Shown: piece by piece, positions 1-11,454 of the stretch
Layout of the letters: each line of letters starts with the position of its first letter
Numbering within the stretch: the stretch's first letter is position 1
Assembly: GCA_907165065.1 (NCBI GenBank)
Contig: OU015525.1
Location: 50,105,537-50,169,536 of the forward strand
Direction: 5' to 3'
DNA length: 64,000 nucleotides
Origin: Caprimulgus europaeus
Lineage: Eukaryota > Chordata > Aves > Caprimulgiformes > Caprimulgidae
Translations under genes and position numbers: made by a program
Notes under the pieces: model-generated
What the model saw: the letters and a program-made list of their open reading frames with translations, nothing else
Told to the model about the DNA's origin: nothing
The model's database searches: none

Positions 1-3000
1 CCAATTATCTACTACTCATTTATCTGCTGTTTTACTAATATACAAGGTAGTTTTACTAAGTAGACACAGTTTTCTATTGCAGGAAGCTTTCTGAAATGTT
101 CCTAGCATATTAGGTTTCTCCTCATATTTCATATTGCTACATGTAGGAATACAAGTTAAAATCAAGTTGTTAATGAAGAAAGACTCACTAAAATTTTCCA
201 AGATTATTTACTAGGCCTATTTAAAAAAAATAATATATATTTGTTGCTTTGCAGTTCTTTGAGTGGTAGTGCGAAAACATATTTCTGGTTTGAAACCTGA
301 TGTTAGGCAGAAAGTATCTTTTGTTAGAAACAAAGATATGTCCTTTTGTCTTGAAATGGGTTGAGGTACTGTGTTGCATGTCAGAAAAGAGGAATCATAA
401 GAACATTTTAAATAAAATGCACTTCATAATATTTAGTCCTTTTGCTTCCTTAGTGATAGTGCTTCTAAGGCAGTAATTTGCCAAGGGCTACTAATGTGTA
501 CCTACAATATATAGAATAAGACCAGTCTTACTTCATCAGTCTATCTCCAAGGTAGCTTTTTAATCCACTTTGCAAGCTACAACATATTGAAAATACAAGG
601 CACTATGAGAAGGGATGATCAATCTGAAGTGAACTGCTGTTATTTCAAAAACAGTCACTCTCAGAACAGTTGAGTAACCTGTATCGAAAACCTAGGGAAA
701 TTGGTGATAAACAGCTCTTTTGCCTGATTAATTAACAATGTTCTATGCTTCTTACGGATATCCATAATTAAAAATAATATTCCTTTTATTTGCTCTTTGT
801 ATGAAGAAAAAAGGACTCCTGATTTTTGAAAGCCTTTTTTCTTGATCTTATTTGTCATTGTTTCTTATATTAAATTCAGTTTTGTGACCTCTAACAGGTA
901 CCCACTGTCCCCGCTTAAGTGTCTGAGCAGTTATTTATGTCTTGGCTTAATCACACTGAACTAAAATAACTTCTCTTAAAACGAATGTAACTAACAGGGA
1001 CATGAATTGGGCCTACTTTTTTAATCTGATCTCCTCCTCTCCCTCTCTCATTTCTTCAACTTCTGTTAACTGTGGTCAGTTTTTTATATTCAGCAACTAC
1101 AACAGAGTCACGCCTTCATTGCTTAACCTGTTGTCAACTATCTCAGGACTTCAAAAGAAAAAGTTCACACTACTATGGGAACATTATTGAAATGAGATGA
1201 ACAGAGGGGCTTATTTTTATGCCTCATCCAGTATTTCTTCTTTATGCTGTTTAAATATAGATTAGCTACCTTCTGAGCAATGCCAGGAGGAGGTAACTTT
1301 GGGCAGAGGAGGGGGAGAAGGTGTGGTAGTGTCTTGCCCCAGCACAGTTCTCTGCAGAGCTTCTGATGACCCTCCTCTTAGACACACAGCTGGAGCTCTG
1401 ACTCTCACAAGTGGCAAAGAGGCTGTTGCTCCCCTGCTTGATTTACTCAGAAGCCAAGTTTGCCATTGTCTCTCAGTTGTACCAATGAAAGTGTTTGTGG
1501 GTTTTCTTGGTGGCGGGTATCAGTGAAATAATTTGGTTAAAAAATTCTATACTTTAGCAAAAGGAAATTTTAAACTAAAATTATTAAATTAATATAGTGG
1601 CACAGCCCACAAACCCTGTATTATGGTAGCTGAAGTACTAGCAAACCTTGGCAGGGCAGGCAAAGTGATGGGCCCACAGGATTATTTTTTAAACAAAATC
1701 TATATTTAATTTTAAAACATCAGTGGTAGCATATCTGAGGTGGCACATGCTTAGACCTTTTCAATAAATGAAAGGGATCAAACTTTTGGGAAACTAGCAC
1801 ATGCACAGTAACTTTATTTAATATGATATGAATGCTGTTCAGGCCGTAATTTCATGAGGAAACTATAATGGACTTACAGCTACAATGTAAGCACGTTACT
1901 AGACTAATTCTTGAAACGACACAATACATTTTCCTCATTCTCAACTTGTTTATCACTGAAAGGGCAGGATCAACTAAAATATCAAACACAGAAAACATAA
2001 TTGTGATTTAACAATGTCTTTTGTGTTAGGTTTATTTTCTTCCCTGAGGAAAGCTATATAGGTAAAACATAAACTCTTCACCTGCACAGGAAAGATTTAA
2101 ACTTTGAAGTGATTCTTCTTTACATAATGCCGGTCAAGTTTCTTTTTGCATTGTGGTTACTGTGCTGTGCATAACACCAAAGTATTTTCAATGCTCTAGT
2201 GATCAAAAAAAGTACAATACAGACACAATGTAGGTATTGTCATTTCCGTAAGTACTTACGAGCTTCTGAAAATTCCAAGGGAAGTGGGTATTTGCCTGAA
2301 GAAAAGTGTATTTTTTTTGGTACTTCCCTAAACTCCTGACAGAAGGCAGTTGTGTCAGATGGCTCAAGTCACCTTTATCTGAGCCTCCACCAGATGCAAG
2401 ACCAGAATCCAGCTGATAGTTCATCAGGATTCTCAGTCATGCTGTCTGAGAGAGCAGATACTACAGGATTTCAGTGGACAAGGACTTTTTAAATTATTCA
2501 GTTAAGGTAGACCAGATTAATCTGCAGGCACTTAACTGATTTCCATTCTTAATAGGCTGAGCTAAGCCAGGAAGTCTAGTTGGAAGTGAACCTCAGTGAT
2601 CAGACAACGTTTTGGATTTGCTTAGTGCAATTAGTTTAAAATCTCACCTTTCGTAAGTGTCTGACATAGGAAGATTAGAGAGAAGTAAGCTAAGGTGTGA
2701 ATTTACAGTGCCCTAGCTACTTTGCCCTAGTCCCTTCTGAACCAGCACTTGTAGTGAGTGTAAGTGTGTCCTGCTTTCAAAGTAGACTAACTAACTAGTG
2801 AGCTCTGATGGCATTCCCTAGTGCTTGCCTTGTATAGCTGAGTCCTAAGGTAATCTGTTGAAACTTGCTCATACCCCATGTGCAAGATTCATTTGTATTC
2901 TTCCATGGTTAGCACAAAGTGGGAAGAAATGTCAACAAGCCTGACCTGGAGCATCTCTTCTAAAACTGGTGCTTGTACAGATAAAGTGTGTAAATGAATT

Positions 3001-6000
3001 GTGTGCTCTGTAATTCAGGTATCTAAAAGGGACTTTCCTATCATCCCTTGTGCAAGTTCTACCAGTGTTTTCTTCTTTAGAAATAAATCATATTTTAAAA
3101 GATGCTTTTTAAAAAATAAAATAATTGGAATTTTGTCTAGAGTAATAAAAATGGATCTGCTTGTACAATGTGGAGGCCTTGCATGTTTCTCTTTGCAAAT
3201 CAGTGATGTGGTTTTCTTCTCATGTAAGCATCTAAAAATGCAAAATCAGAACATGCTATTGAAGCTATTCTTTCTTTGGCCCCAAACTAAGAAATATAAC
3301 TCTGATGCACCCTACAGAATTAACAAAACCACATTGATAAGGAAAAAAAAACCCTGACAATCTATTTCTAGCCACAATTAACTGGGTAACCATTACTCTC
3401 CAACTACCTTCTTATAACTGGGCTGACTCACACACAGTCAGGACCAGTATCCTCTGTATCCTCTGTAAAATGGTGGCAAATAGGAACCTAAAAGACAGCA
3501 AAGAATACTGTCTAACAAACAACCCCCTTTTGAATTCAGTAAATTAAAATGTGTGAGTTAAATGAAAATCTGAGAGAACACCTTCTCCCACACCAGGCAA
3601 TTTGAAGTATGTATGGAACAGTGAACAAACAGTGTATGTGTACCTCCTGTCATATATTTTTTCTGACACTCATGTCTGTAGTTTACTCCTGGCTTGTATT
3701 GAAGCAAATACAGGTATATGATTAGTGCTAAGAACAAATATCAGGGACTCATATTTGAATTATGCTTTAAAAGGCACCGAAACAAAAGCATAAAATGTTA
3801 AATCACATCAGAGGTATTGATCTAGGCACTGCTACCATTTAAGCAGACTTCTTTGTTAGGATACAAAATATTTCAGTAATGAAGTGCATAAAATTATTTT
3901 CTAGCCTGAAATGGATGATCTCAGTGTAGGTGAGGGATGAATTAGCTTTCTCTTTTCATTGATTTGTTGCTGTTTAGGTTTTGTGTTTTGGAATTTTTCA
4001 AATAATTGTCTTTGTTTATTCTGTGGGGGCACACAGAACTAAGGGATGAACTAGGTTCCCCTGTTTTATAGTCTAGGCTGGCAAGGATCCTGCTTGCTGC
4101 CCTAAGTGTCTGTGCTGGAAGGGACAGGGTGTGCTTGTTGTCCACACAAAATTGCTACTTCCTCTGTGCAGCCAGATACCTAGCTGCTCCTCAGTCAGAG
4201 GCCAACAAAATAGAGGGATGCTGGCTACTTTGGGGTGAGAGCAGAGGTGAGGGAGGGGTTGTATCTCCTTGCAGGAGTAATCTACTACTTCCACTTTCTT
4301 CACTGCAGCAACAAGGGTTAAACCCTCAGCTCTTGAGTTTCATCAGCACATGTGAGTTGCTTTATTCTCTTTTCTAGGGTGCCAAGATCCAATCTTCCCT
4401 ACATGCTGAGAAGCTCTGGGACAGCCCAGTGTCAGCAATGCTGGTTTCTAAGAATTCTGCACACTTATATACTTACAGCTCAGATGATATCTTTGTTGTT
4501 TTTCCAATCATGTCTGCCTCTTATATTTTAAACACAAAGCAGTACAAGGATTAATGCAAGTGGAATGTGCATACTGGAACATGGCCTATTTGTTACAGGA
4601 AACTATTGTCACGCGTTACTGACAATCTGACATAGGCTCGATTGTCTGAATTGCAGCGTAAAATGGGAAACTTACCTTTGAGGAAATATAAACCATTTAT
4701 CAATGGCAAATCTCCAGGTTGTTTTCTTAACATTAGTGAGAAGCAGTAATGCAGTGACAGAGAGAAGTTGTTTTTTGTCATAGGTACTCTACCTGGGTCA
4801 CCAGCAATTCCAGGTGGATTTTCTTCAGAAAATATATTTTTAAAATTTTTTGCATCTTTTGCAATGCTATGCTGGAGGAATAGCACCAAAACAGACATTC
4901 TGGTCTCAGATAATTTCATGGCACAATGGGGTTGATTTCAGTTTGAAAATTGAAAACATTGGCTTTGATTTTCCCCTTTGTTTTTGAAAGTTTCTAGGCC
5001 ATGTTTGGCTCATTCCTGGGCTGTGAAAGAAAGTGAAAGCTCAAGCATGGCTTGGCCTTCCACCGCCTTGTTCACTTAAAAACTAGGATCTGGCCCAGCC
5101 TCTGTCACTAAGATCAGAATACTCTTTTAAAATACAAATAAGTTTATTGGTGGAACAAAAGTTGCCACATTGAATTGCCTTGCAAAGTTTCTTTTAAGGG
5201 ACACCAGAATTACTGAGAATTCAAATAATATTTAGCTTCAGTAAAACTGTGGGAGTTTGTGTCTGCCACAGGCATCATATAAAGGTTAGACTGAGCCCCT
5301 GGGGGTGAGGGATATTAGGAGTGATCAAGGGCAGGAAAGGACAGGGTGCTACGTTTTGTTTTGCTTCAGGCTTATGACAGCCCTATTGCATTGCTGCTTG
5401 GACACTTGGTATCCTCTCTTTTTCAGCTGGCCTGACAAAATAGTCCACCTCTTCTGGATGCATATGTATATGTTGTAGGAACAGCATTGAAAAATCCCAC
5501 AAAGGATCACAGAGCACACTCCAAAGCACTTGGCTGATGAGCTGCAGCCTGTACGGCAACATCGTGTGCTGTAGCTGTTGACAAGGGCTGTTGAGGCTGT
5601 GGCTGGAGGAGGCAGCAGCTGACACCAGTGGTGACATTCAGGGTATGAATGGGAAAGAGAGCATGGGAATGGCAGGGATGACAGCTGACACAGCAACTGA
5701 AGTATGAACCAGGGTGCAGGAAGGGGGAAGGAATTTGGATGAGAAAATAGACAATTTGGATTTGAGTTAGAAAGTTTTCTTCTTGTGAAAATAAATGCCT
5801 TGTGCTGCTTACTCTAAATATACTTACTCTCAGGGTCTTTTATACTGCTACTCAGCTACTTATGAAGCACCAGTACTAGTCAGAGGCAACCTGCATATTC
5901 ATTTTCTGAAGATAAATTAATCTTCCTTGTGTGGAAGAAGTAATTAACACCTTTGCTAAGCACATGGCAATCCTCAGAGAAACCAGGCAATTCCAACATC

Positions 6001-7370
6001 TGAAAAACTGTAACATGAATGTTTCCAGCCATCAGCGTTTTCAGTAGTATCAATCAAGCAGCATGCTTAAGAAATCAGGAAAACAATTTTATCCAAGCAA
6101 CTTATTTCTTTTTCTGTTCTGGTTCAGATTTGCTTCTGATTCAACTCCAGAATAAGCACCTTACAGCAATTGTTAGGAAGGTTGGAAGAGTTAGACCAGA
6201 GTGAATATGTCCCTTTTGTTTGTGCTATCTGTACTTTTTGTACTCTAAAGCCCAGGGTGACACTTGATATTGTACTTAGTCAAAGCCTTTCAAGCAGTGC
6301 TCTTTGTATCAGATTAATGATGCTCTGAGTTACACAGGCAGCAAATCAACCAAATCAATACACATACAATAGTTCAGGTGGCTTTTTGTCAAAAGAATTA
6401 AGGACTTGCTGTGACAACAACACCGGAAAGATAGAAATATGTGGGCAGATGGCAGTAAGGCCTCGTTTGGACAAGTGAACAGTCTGAGCTAGTGTCATCT
6501 CACCTGGCATGTGACCTGAGAGAATTTGGCTCTGAGTTCTTTCCTCCCTTTTGCATGGCCCTTTGTTCATTGTCTTTCAGCAGTGACTGATGTTTGAAAT
6601 CCATATGCTACTGCTGCTTACAGAGCCCTAGCACCAGAGGAAAGCAACCTGAGCTTTAGAGACACTTCAAAAGCAAAAGGACATAGTATCTACCATGGGA
6701 CCTCTGTTTAGGCTGATCTTTTTATAAAGTTTTGCTCCTGAGAATGCGGCAGTTGCCTAATTTTGAGCAGCCATTACCTTACCTTTATTATGGGGGCCAC
6801 TCAGCTCATCTGGGACCTGTGCACTTCCATCAAAGAGGCTAGCCATCTCAATACCTAAGTACAAATTGTATTAAATACTTTTCAAAAAATCTTGATGCTG
6901 GGATAAAAAAAAGATATAAACCTACCCATTTTTAAGTAAATGTTTGGGTCAGAACAGGAGGAAGGACTCTGTTGGTAGCCTGAGGAGTTTGCCTCTGCAA
7001 GGTCAGACTACAAGCCTTTCAGAGACATTCCAATTAGATTGTTGTTACAAATGCTAAATTGTCTGTTCTGTTTCTTTTCTTACTTTTTAAAAATTAGATT
7101 ATCTAGTTTTACCATGCAGGAAGACTGAAAGACATACGAGCACCATGAAAGAAAGGTAGGAAAAGATGAAAGTGCAGAGAACCTGGCAAAAGACTACCAG
7201 GTGAGTGACCTTGGGGAGGCTGAGCTGGCTTCTAGCTGTATCTGAGATTCCAGGGTTAAATCAAGCAAGTTACTTGCACTGGCTGCTTAGGAAAGGCAGA
7301 TGCACAACGGGTGGAATTTTATTTCTGTGCTTCTTGTCGCCCTGTAACTGGAAGGCAGGTAATAGTCACA
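1..7370. other. Unique AT-rich non-coding DNA
   Basis: No open frame here is long or recognisable; the longest, near 3001-3357 and 4593-4919, have no domain, motif or codon pattern that I can connect to a known family. I see no CR1, LTR or SINE ends and no obvious tandem arrays. A possible small non-coding exon at 7120-7200 is listed separately. Treat the rest as intergenic or intronic. Confidence 0.6.
7120..7200 (+). other. Possible small non-coding or 5'UTR exon
   Basis: An 81-base block is bounded on the left by a pyrimidine-containing stretch ending in CAG (7117-7119) and on the right by a consensus donor, CAG/GTGAGT, at 7201. All three forward frames contain stops inside it, so it cannot be an internal coding exon; a short ATG frame starts inside it and closes at once. 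It lies about 170 bp left of the provirus. Such motif pairs also occur by chance, so this is only a candidate for a lncRNA or untranslated exon. Confidence 0.15.
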
Positions 7371-7376
7371 ATGCTG
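7371..7376. repeat. Target-site duplication, left copy (ATGCTG)
   Basis: ATGCTG directly precedes the TG that opens the left LTR and is repeated at 13824-13829 directly after the CA that closes the right LTR. A 6-bp duplication is the length made by alpharetrovirus and betaretrovirus (class II) integrases. Confidence 0.93.
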
Positions 7377-7443
7377 TGTCGTGGGCTATCTGGCGAGCGA
7401 GAAATGAGTGACTCACACATCCACAAGATGCAACTCAAATCCG

Positions 7444-7449
7444 TTTATT
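7444..7449 (-). promoter_or_regulatory. AATAAA polyadenylation signal in the 3' LTR
   Basis: The plus strand reads TTTATT, which is AATAAA on the minus strand, just downstream of the TATA box. In the 3' LTR this would direct 3' end formation of proviral transcripts. Confidence 0.7.
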
Positions 7450-7465
7450 ATCAGAAAGCTGCATG

Positions 7466-7472
7466 TTATATA
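7466..7472 (-). promoter_or_regulatory. LTR TATA box (3' LTR)
   Basis: TATATAA lies on the minus strand about 320 bases into the LTR, the usual place at the end of U3. In this copy it could drive minus-strand transcription outward into host DNA below position 7377. Confidence 0.65.
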
Positions 7473-7784
7473 GCCCGTTAAGTTCCTCATACGTGTCCAC
7501 ACACTACGAAGCTAATTATTATTGGATAATAGCACTATTCACACTTTGACCTCTCAGTCTTTCTCAGTCTCAGTGGTTCACTCTTATCTTGGTTCAGGTT
7601 CACTTCCTGGTCGACGTAACTTCCAGCTATCCTCCATGTTGCCAGCAGTTGTTTATCACTTTTGCACGTCTTTCATACGTAGCTGCATTCCTTTCTCAGC
7701 TTATCTCTTCTGGCAGTTGTTGAAAGCGGCCTAGCTGCGGCCTAGCCAGTATCACAGCCATGTAATAATGCTAAGGCCCCAACA

Positions 7785-7802
7785 CTTCCCCCTTTTTCTT
7801 TT
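7785..7802 (-). promoter_or_regulatory. Polypurine tract
   Basis: On the minus strand this reads AAAAGAAAAAGGGGGAAG and touches the TG of the 3' LTR. It is the plus-strand DNA synthesis primer site of a retrovirus and looks intact. Confidence 0.88.
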
Positions 7803-8267
7803 AAAAAAAAAAAACAATGCTGTAACAATGATACTCTGTACTCCTTTCATTACACATCTATAAGCAATTTTGCTATAATTAGAACTAAAAATACAATGCC
7901 TAAAAAGCATACACTCTCTTTAATTAAAGCCAAAAACCAAAGCAACAGGTTACCAAAAGAAATGTCAATCATGCATTAAACAGGTTTATGTTCTCACGTA
8001 TTTTGCTGTTAAGAGACACTAACATGGAAATGGCCACCATTTCCCATCCAGTCTCCCAAACCATCCGAGATGGACAGATCTCCGACCCAGCATGAAAACA
8101 AATCAGCCCAAAGTCTACATCAAACCAGTTTGACTCCACTCCATACCCAAATCAGCACCAATCCGACCTAGAGAATCACTCAATACTCTGACCCCTCAAA
8201 GCTGACCCTAACATATCAGCATCCACACCAGATGTGTACGGTGCTCTACGTGGTGCTCTGCCAACAG

Positions 8268-8412
8268 TTACCCACACTTTTCCCCGTTTTTATTAATTTG
8301 AGCTAAAAGGACACCTAGGACAAGCTGTTCCACATGTTTGACCATACAAGAAAACAATATACGCGCTACAATGCAAAGCAAAACTACAATACCGAGACAT
8401 CCAAAGCCTTCT
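8268..8412 (-). pseudogene. Hydrophobic frame, possible second Env membrane anchor and tail remnant
   Basis: A minus-strand frame of about 45 codons ends at the TAA at 8268-8270. It opens with roughly 15 strongly hydrophobic residues followed by a basic and polar tail, the layout of an Env transmembrane anchor and cytoplasmic tail. An in-frame stop lies just upstream. A separate anchor-like stretch belonging to the avian-leukosis-type TM lies at about 8580-8720, so this would be a second one. It could instead be a chance hydrophobic frame, since no ectodomain is attached. Confidence 0.3.
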
Positions 8413-8569
8413 TTTTACTTCTGACTAATTATATTAGAATTTCTCATCTTGTCCTCTACTCTGTTTCCTTTCAATAAAAGTCAGGAATTAGTTGCCCAGG
8501 CCAAAACCGCCTGCATCTTAGGCTCTTAAGGAGCCAACAATTTTCCTTTTTTGTTTTTTATACCACAAA

Positions 8570-8960
8570 GGCGTTGTCCACCATCTTCTGCAGGGCCCTT
8601 GCAGACACGATAGCAAACAAGGCACTAATAACAGGATTACCAAATTACAAATAGCATCTTAAATCCTGACTTTTATAGTCAAGAGACCCATTCTTGTAAA
8701 AACTACTCGCTTAACCAATCATCACTACTTACCCTCAACTGTTTGACATTTTCCTTAAACCTTCCAATGGCCATATGAATTGATTCTGGGTGGTTGGATA
8801 GAATCATACAGCACATGCCTTCAATTCCTCACAAACATATCCCTTGTGCTAACAAATAAGAATCAACTGCTGCTCTATTTTGCAGTGTTGCATGTCTAAT
8901 GCTATCAGTGTCTACTAACATCTACATGAGCAAAGTTATACAAAGGCACTACAAAGACAC
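8570..8960 (-). pseudogene. env: Broken env, transmembrane (TM) subunit remnant
   Basis: Reading the minus strand from about 8960 downward, the ectodomain core is visible. It has the conserved LQNRAA stretch at about 8862-8882, a GMCC cysteine motif about 25 residues later, and a conserved asparagine/histidine/serine stretch, all typical of the avian leukosis-type TM. A stop interrupts the frame just before the GMCC motif, and another follows the ectodomain near 8705. A hydrophobic anchor containing PCLLSC follows at about 8590-8640 in a shifted frame. The surface subunit and fusion peptide were not recognised upstream. As it stands it cannot encode Env. Confidence 0.78.
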
Positions 8961-9152
8961 TCTTATATAAGACAGGTTCTAAAAGGATCCTTGGGCATAG
9001 CCCGTGAGAGCCACAATAATTCTTGCTTCCTTATATTAACAAAAGTTATCTACATGTTTTATCTAGGTAGTACAGCTTAAGGTCTTGAAACAATGCTAAT
9101 TAACAAAATCTTAATGCAGTAATAATTATAAACTGAAGACTCTTTTCTCCCT

Positions 9153-9154
<2 letters not shown>

Positions 9155-9206
<52 letters not shown>
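9155..9206. repeat. Homopolymer T52 inside the provirus
   Basis: There are 52 consecutive T on the plus strand, i.e. A52 in the proviral sense, between the env TM remnant and an unassigned AT-rich stretch. Retroviral genomes do not normally carry this; it may mark a retroposed poly(A) tail or an expanded A run. Its length is also error-prone in sequencing. Confidence 0.9.
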
Positions 9207-9207
<1 letters not shown>

Positions 9208-10160
9208 GCAAGGACTAAGTTATCAGATGTGTGAATGCTATGTAGTGTTAATCATGTTGAAATCTTCTCTTCTCCTAACACTGAATTGTACAATACTTGA
9301 TCCGTACGGTTTACCGACACTGCAACCTATTTTCCAAACAATAGTTCTGCCCAGGCGTTGAACAGCACAGTACTGCACAGCCCCATCTATCTGGTTGTAG
9401 TGTACTGATAACTAAAAGCTATTACAATTATTACAATGATTTCCATTTCAATATGTACATCAATATAAAATACTACCCAAAACACTTTCACATTTCAAAC
9501 AATTTAACCACTTCAACGAAAATGCATCTGCAGAATTAAAGAAAAATCCAAATTAATGTTGATTGCAAGTTAGAGCAGTTCAAGGATTCCCAATTTGTTA
9601 GTATCCATCTTAACTAGTGCTATTCAAATACAGTATAAGCCATTTAGTGTTTCTACAATGAGAAGAAAACATGCAAATATTAAAGCTATGACAAACACAC
9701 AAAAACAAGGAAAGAAAATTTGTTCTATACTCATCCCTGCTGCAGCAAGGTACAGCATGTCAGGAGATTGCACTCTGGATAAAATCATAGAAGACAACCG
9801 AAATAGAATCTACTCTAAATTTCCTTGCTGTTGTGGTTTTACATCAGAACATTCAAGTTATAACATCTTAGTGTCTTTTCAAGAATTCACAATGAAACTG
9901 CAAAAATGCTACTAAAAATCCCCATCTAAGATGCAATCTTCTGCTTTAGGAGCTACTGTGTCATTGTACAATATAAGTGGCTTATTAATCGCTGAATTGC
10001 TGGTGTAGCAGAATGTATTTATCATTGTGGATGTGTTTTGAAAAGATTGCCATTTTAAAACCTTCCTTTATTCCCTGACAAGCCACAAATTCATATATTT
10101 TAAGCACTAATATCCTTACCTAAAATACTAAATATACATTGTGAGTAACCCACCATGGGT
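9207..10160 (-). other. Unassigned AT-rich interior of the provirus
   Basis: Integrase and Env surface subunit should lie here, but I could not see the integrase zinc-binding or DDE motifs in any minus-strand frame. The stretch is AT-rich and stop-dense. A 44-codon hydrophobic minus-strand frame at 9624-9758 and a 106-codon plus-strand frame at 9595-9915 are its longest open stretches. It may be heavily decayed env/pol or non-viral filler DNA. Confidence 0.45.
9624..9758 (-). CDS. Small hydrophobic frame, 44 codons, unassigned
   Basis: The frame starts at an ATG (9758) and ends at a TGA (9624-9626). Its centre is about 20 hydrophobic residues flanked by polar residues, like a single membrane span or a long signal peptide. 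A pyrimidine-rich stretch ending in AG, resembling a splice acceptor, lies near its end on the same strand. In a retrovirus the Env leader lies in roughly this region, but no similarity was recognised. It may be chance. Confidence 0.15.
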   Translation of the reverse strand: MLYLAAAGMSIEQIFFPCFCVFVIALIFACFLLIVETLNGLYCI

Positions 10161-10209
10161 GCCTTTGGGCCCCGACTGCAAACAACCTCAGGTATAGCAG
10201 AAAAACAGG

Positions 10210-11440
10210 AGAAGCATGGAAGCTTCCTCCAAGAGCAATGCAGTCTTAAATAAAGGATGACTAGGGTAATGATTGTCTATATTAATCCCTTGAATTGCAA
10301 AAGCAAAAAACACCTGATGTCTGCATCCACAAAACTACCAGAGACAAAGTCTGAAGGGGTAAAATAATAAGATTGGGGTCAGTTCCTGCCAGAACGCAAA
10401 GACGAAGTCGAGACTTTACTATCAATTGCCCAATTACATTGGCCCGAGTAGTAACTGTGGCCTTAAAAGTAGAACTATGAAATACTCACTCTATTAATCG
10501 CATGGGGGCGCTGTCAGGTAATTGAACAATCAATAAAACAACTTCTTTCTCTCGGTTATAGATAACTAAAGAAAAAGGACAATCTTCTAATCTATGATCT
10601 ATGGCTGAGTCTCTAATATTTTCTGTAATGTCATCCAGTGCTTTCATAGCCACTGCAGATCACCTATCAATTTTTGAACATCATTAACTGTCCTAATTTC
10701 TGGGTGTGAAATAATTTTCTGAGGTATGAATCTAATTTCTGTAATTTGCATGCCCAAGTAATTCCAAGGAGAATGTTTTGAACCTTTTCAGGTGCAATGA
10801 CTAAACCAAAATTCTGCAAGCACGTCACAAGTTCTTTCTCTTTCTGCTCAGGAAGGGGTGTAGGGCTAGCCACCAATAAGTCATCCATATAATGGTATGT
10901 AAGCAAGTCAGGGTTTCCCCTTCGCCACGGTCTTAAGGCTAAATCCACAAACCACTGCCAAATGGTAGGAGAGTTCTTCATACCCTGTGTCAGTACAACC
11001 CATTGATAACGCTGTGATGGGGCAGCCCTATTGATGGAAGGCACAGAAAACACAAACTTGTCACTATCATCCTCGTGCAAAGGAATTGTGAAAAAACAAT
11101 CCTTAAGATCTAGTATTAACAAATCCCATTTTTCTGGTAATATGGCCGGAGATGGTAACCCAGGTTGCAAGGCTCTCATGTCCTCCATGCAATTGTTTAC
11201 AGCTCTCAAATCATGTAATAGTCTCCATTTTCCAGATTTTTTCCTGAATGTGAAAAATAGGAATGTCCCATGGGCTAACAGAGGGTTTAATATGACCCAA
11301 TTTTAATTGTTCCTGTACAAGTTCCTCAACATGTTGCAGCTTGTCTTTTGATAGAGGCCATTGATCAACCCAAACAGGGTTTTCTGCTTTCCATTTAAGT
11401 GTCAGGCAAGCGCTGCCGTCAGTGGCCCCAATCAAAAATC
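10210..11440 (-). pseudogene. pol: Broken pol: reverse transcriptase to start of RNase H
   Basis: The minus strand carries a class II retroviral reverse transcriptase in pieces. The N-terminal fingers (VWVDQWPL at about 11360-11385, then SPW and PIF motifs) end in a frame change at a T6 run, 11237-11242. The palm follows in another frame, with an LDLKDCF motif (first catalytic aspartate), QGMKNSPT, and the catalytic YMDD at about 10880-10895. A second frame change lies at about 10770-10782. At about 10645-10655 the text jumps from the end of the palm to the thumb/connection, consistent with an internal deletion, and a stop follows near 10485. The connection motif GTDP is at about 10370 and the NHYP motif before RNase H at about 10265-10277. 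Protease before it and integrase after it were not found. It cannot make an enzyme. Confidence 0.9.
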
Positions 11441-11454
11441 AGTAGATAACTTCA

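Larger units (their letters stand above)
7377..7784 (-). repeat. 3' LTR of the provirus
   Basis: This 408-bp copy reads TGTTGGGG...ACGACA on the minus strand and is the downstream LTR. It contains a TATATAA box (7466-7472) and an AATAAA signal (7444-7449) about 16 bases further on, so R is short and U5 occupies roughly the last 60 bases. I found no mismatch to the other copy (13416-13823). The 70-residue plus-strand frames that appear in both LTRs are chance open frames and not genes. Confidence 0.95.

Noticed and set aside
7522-7734. 70-codon plus-strand frame repeated exactly at 13561-13773
   Set aside because: Both copies lie inside the LTRs, antisense to the provirus. The duplication reflects the LTRs and not a gene family.
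11031-11306. 91-codon plus-strand frame over the pol region
   Set aside because: It is antisense to clearly recognisable reverse transcriptase text; a shadow frame.
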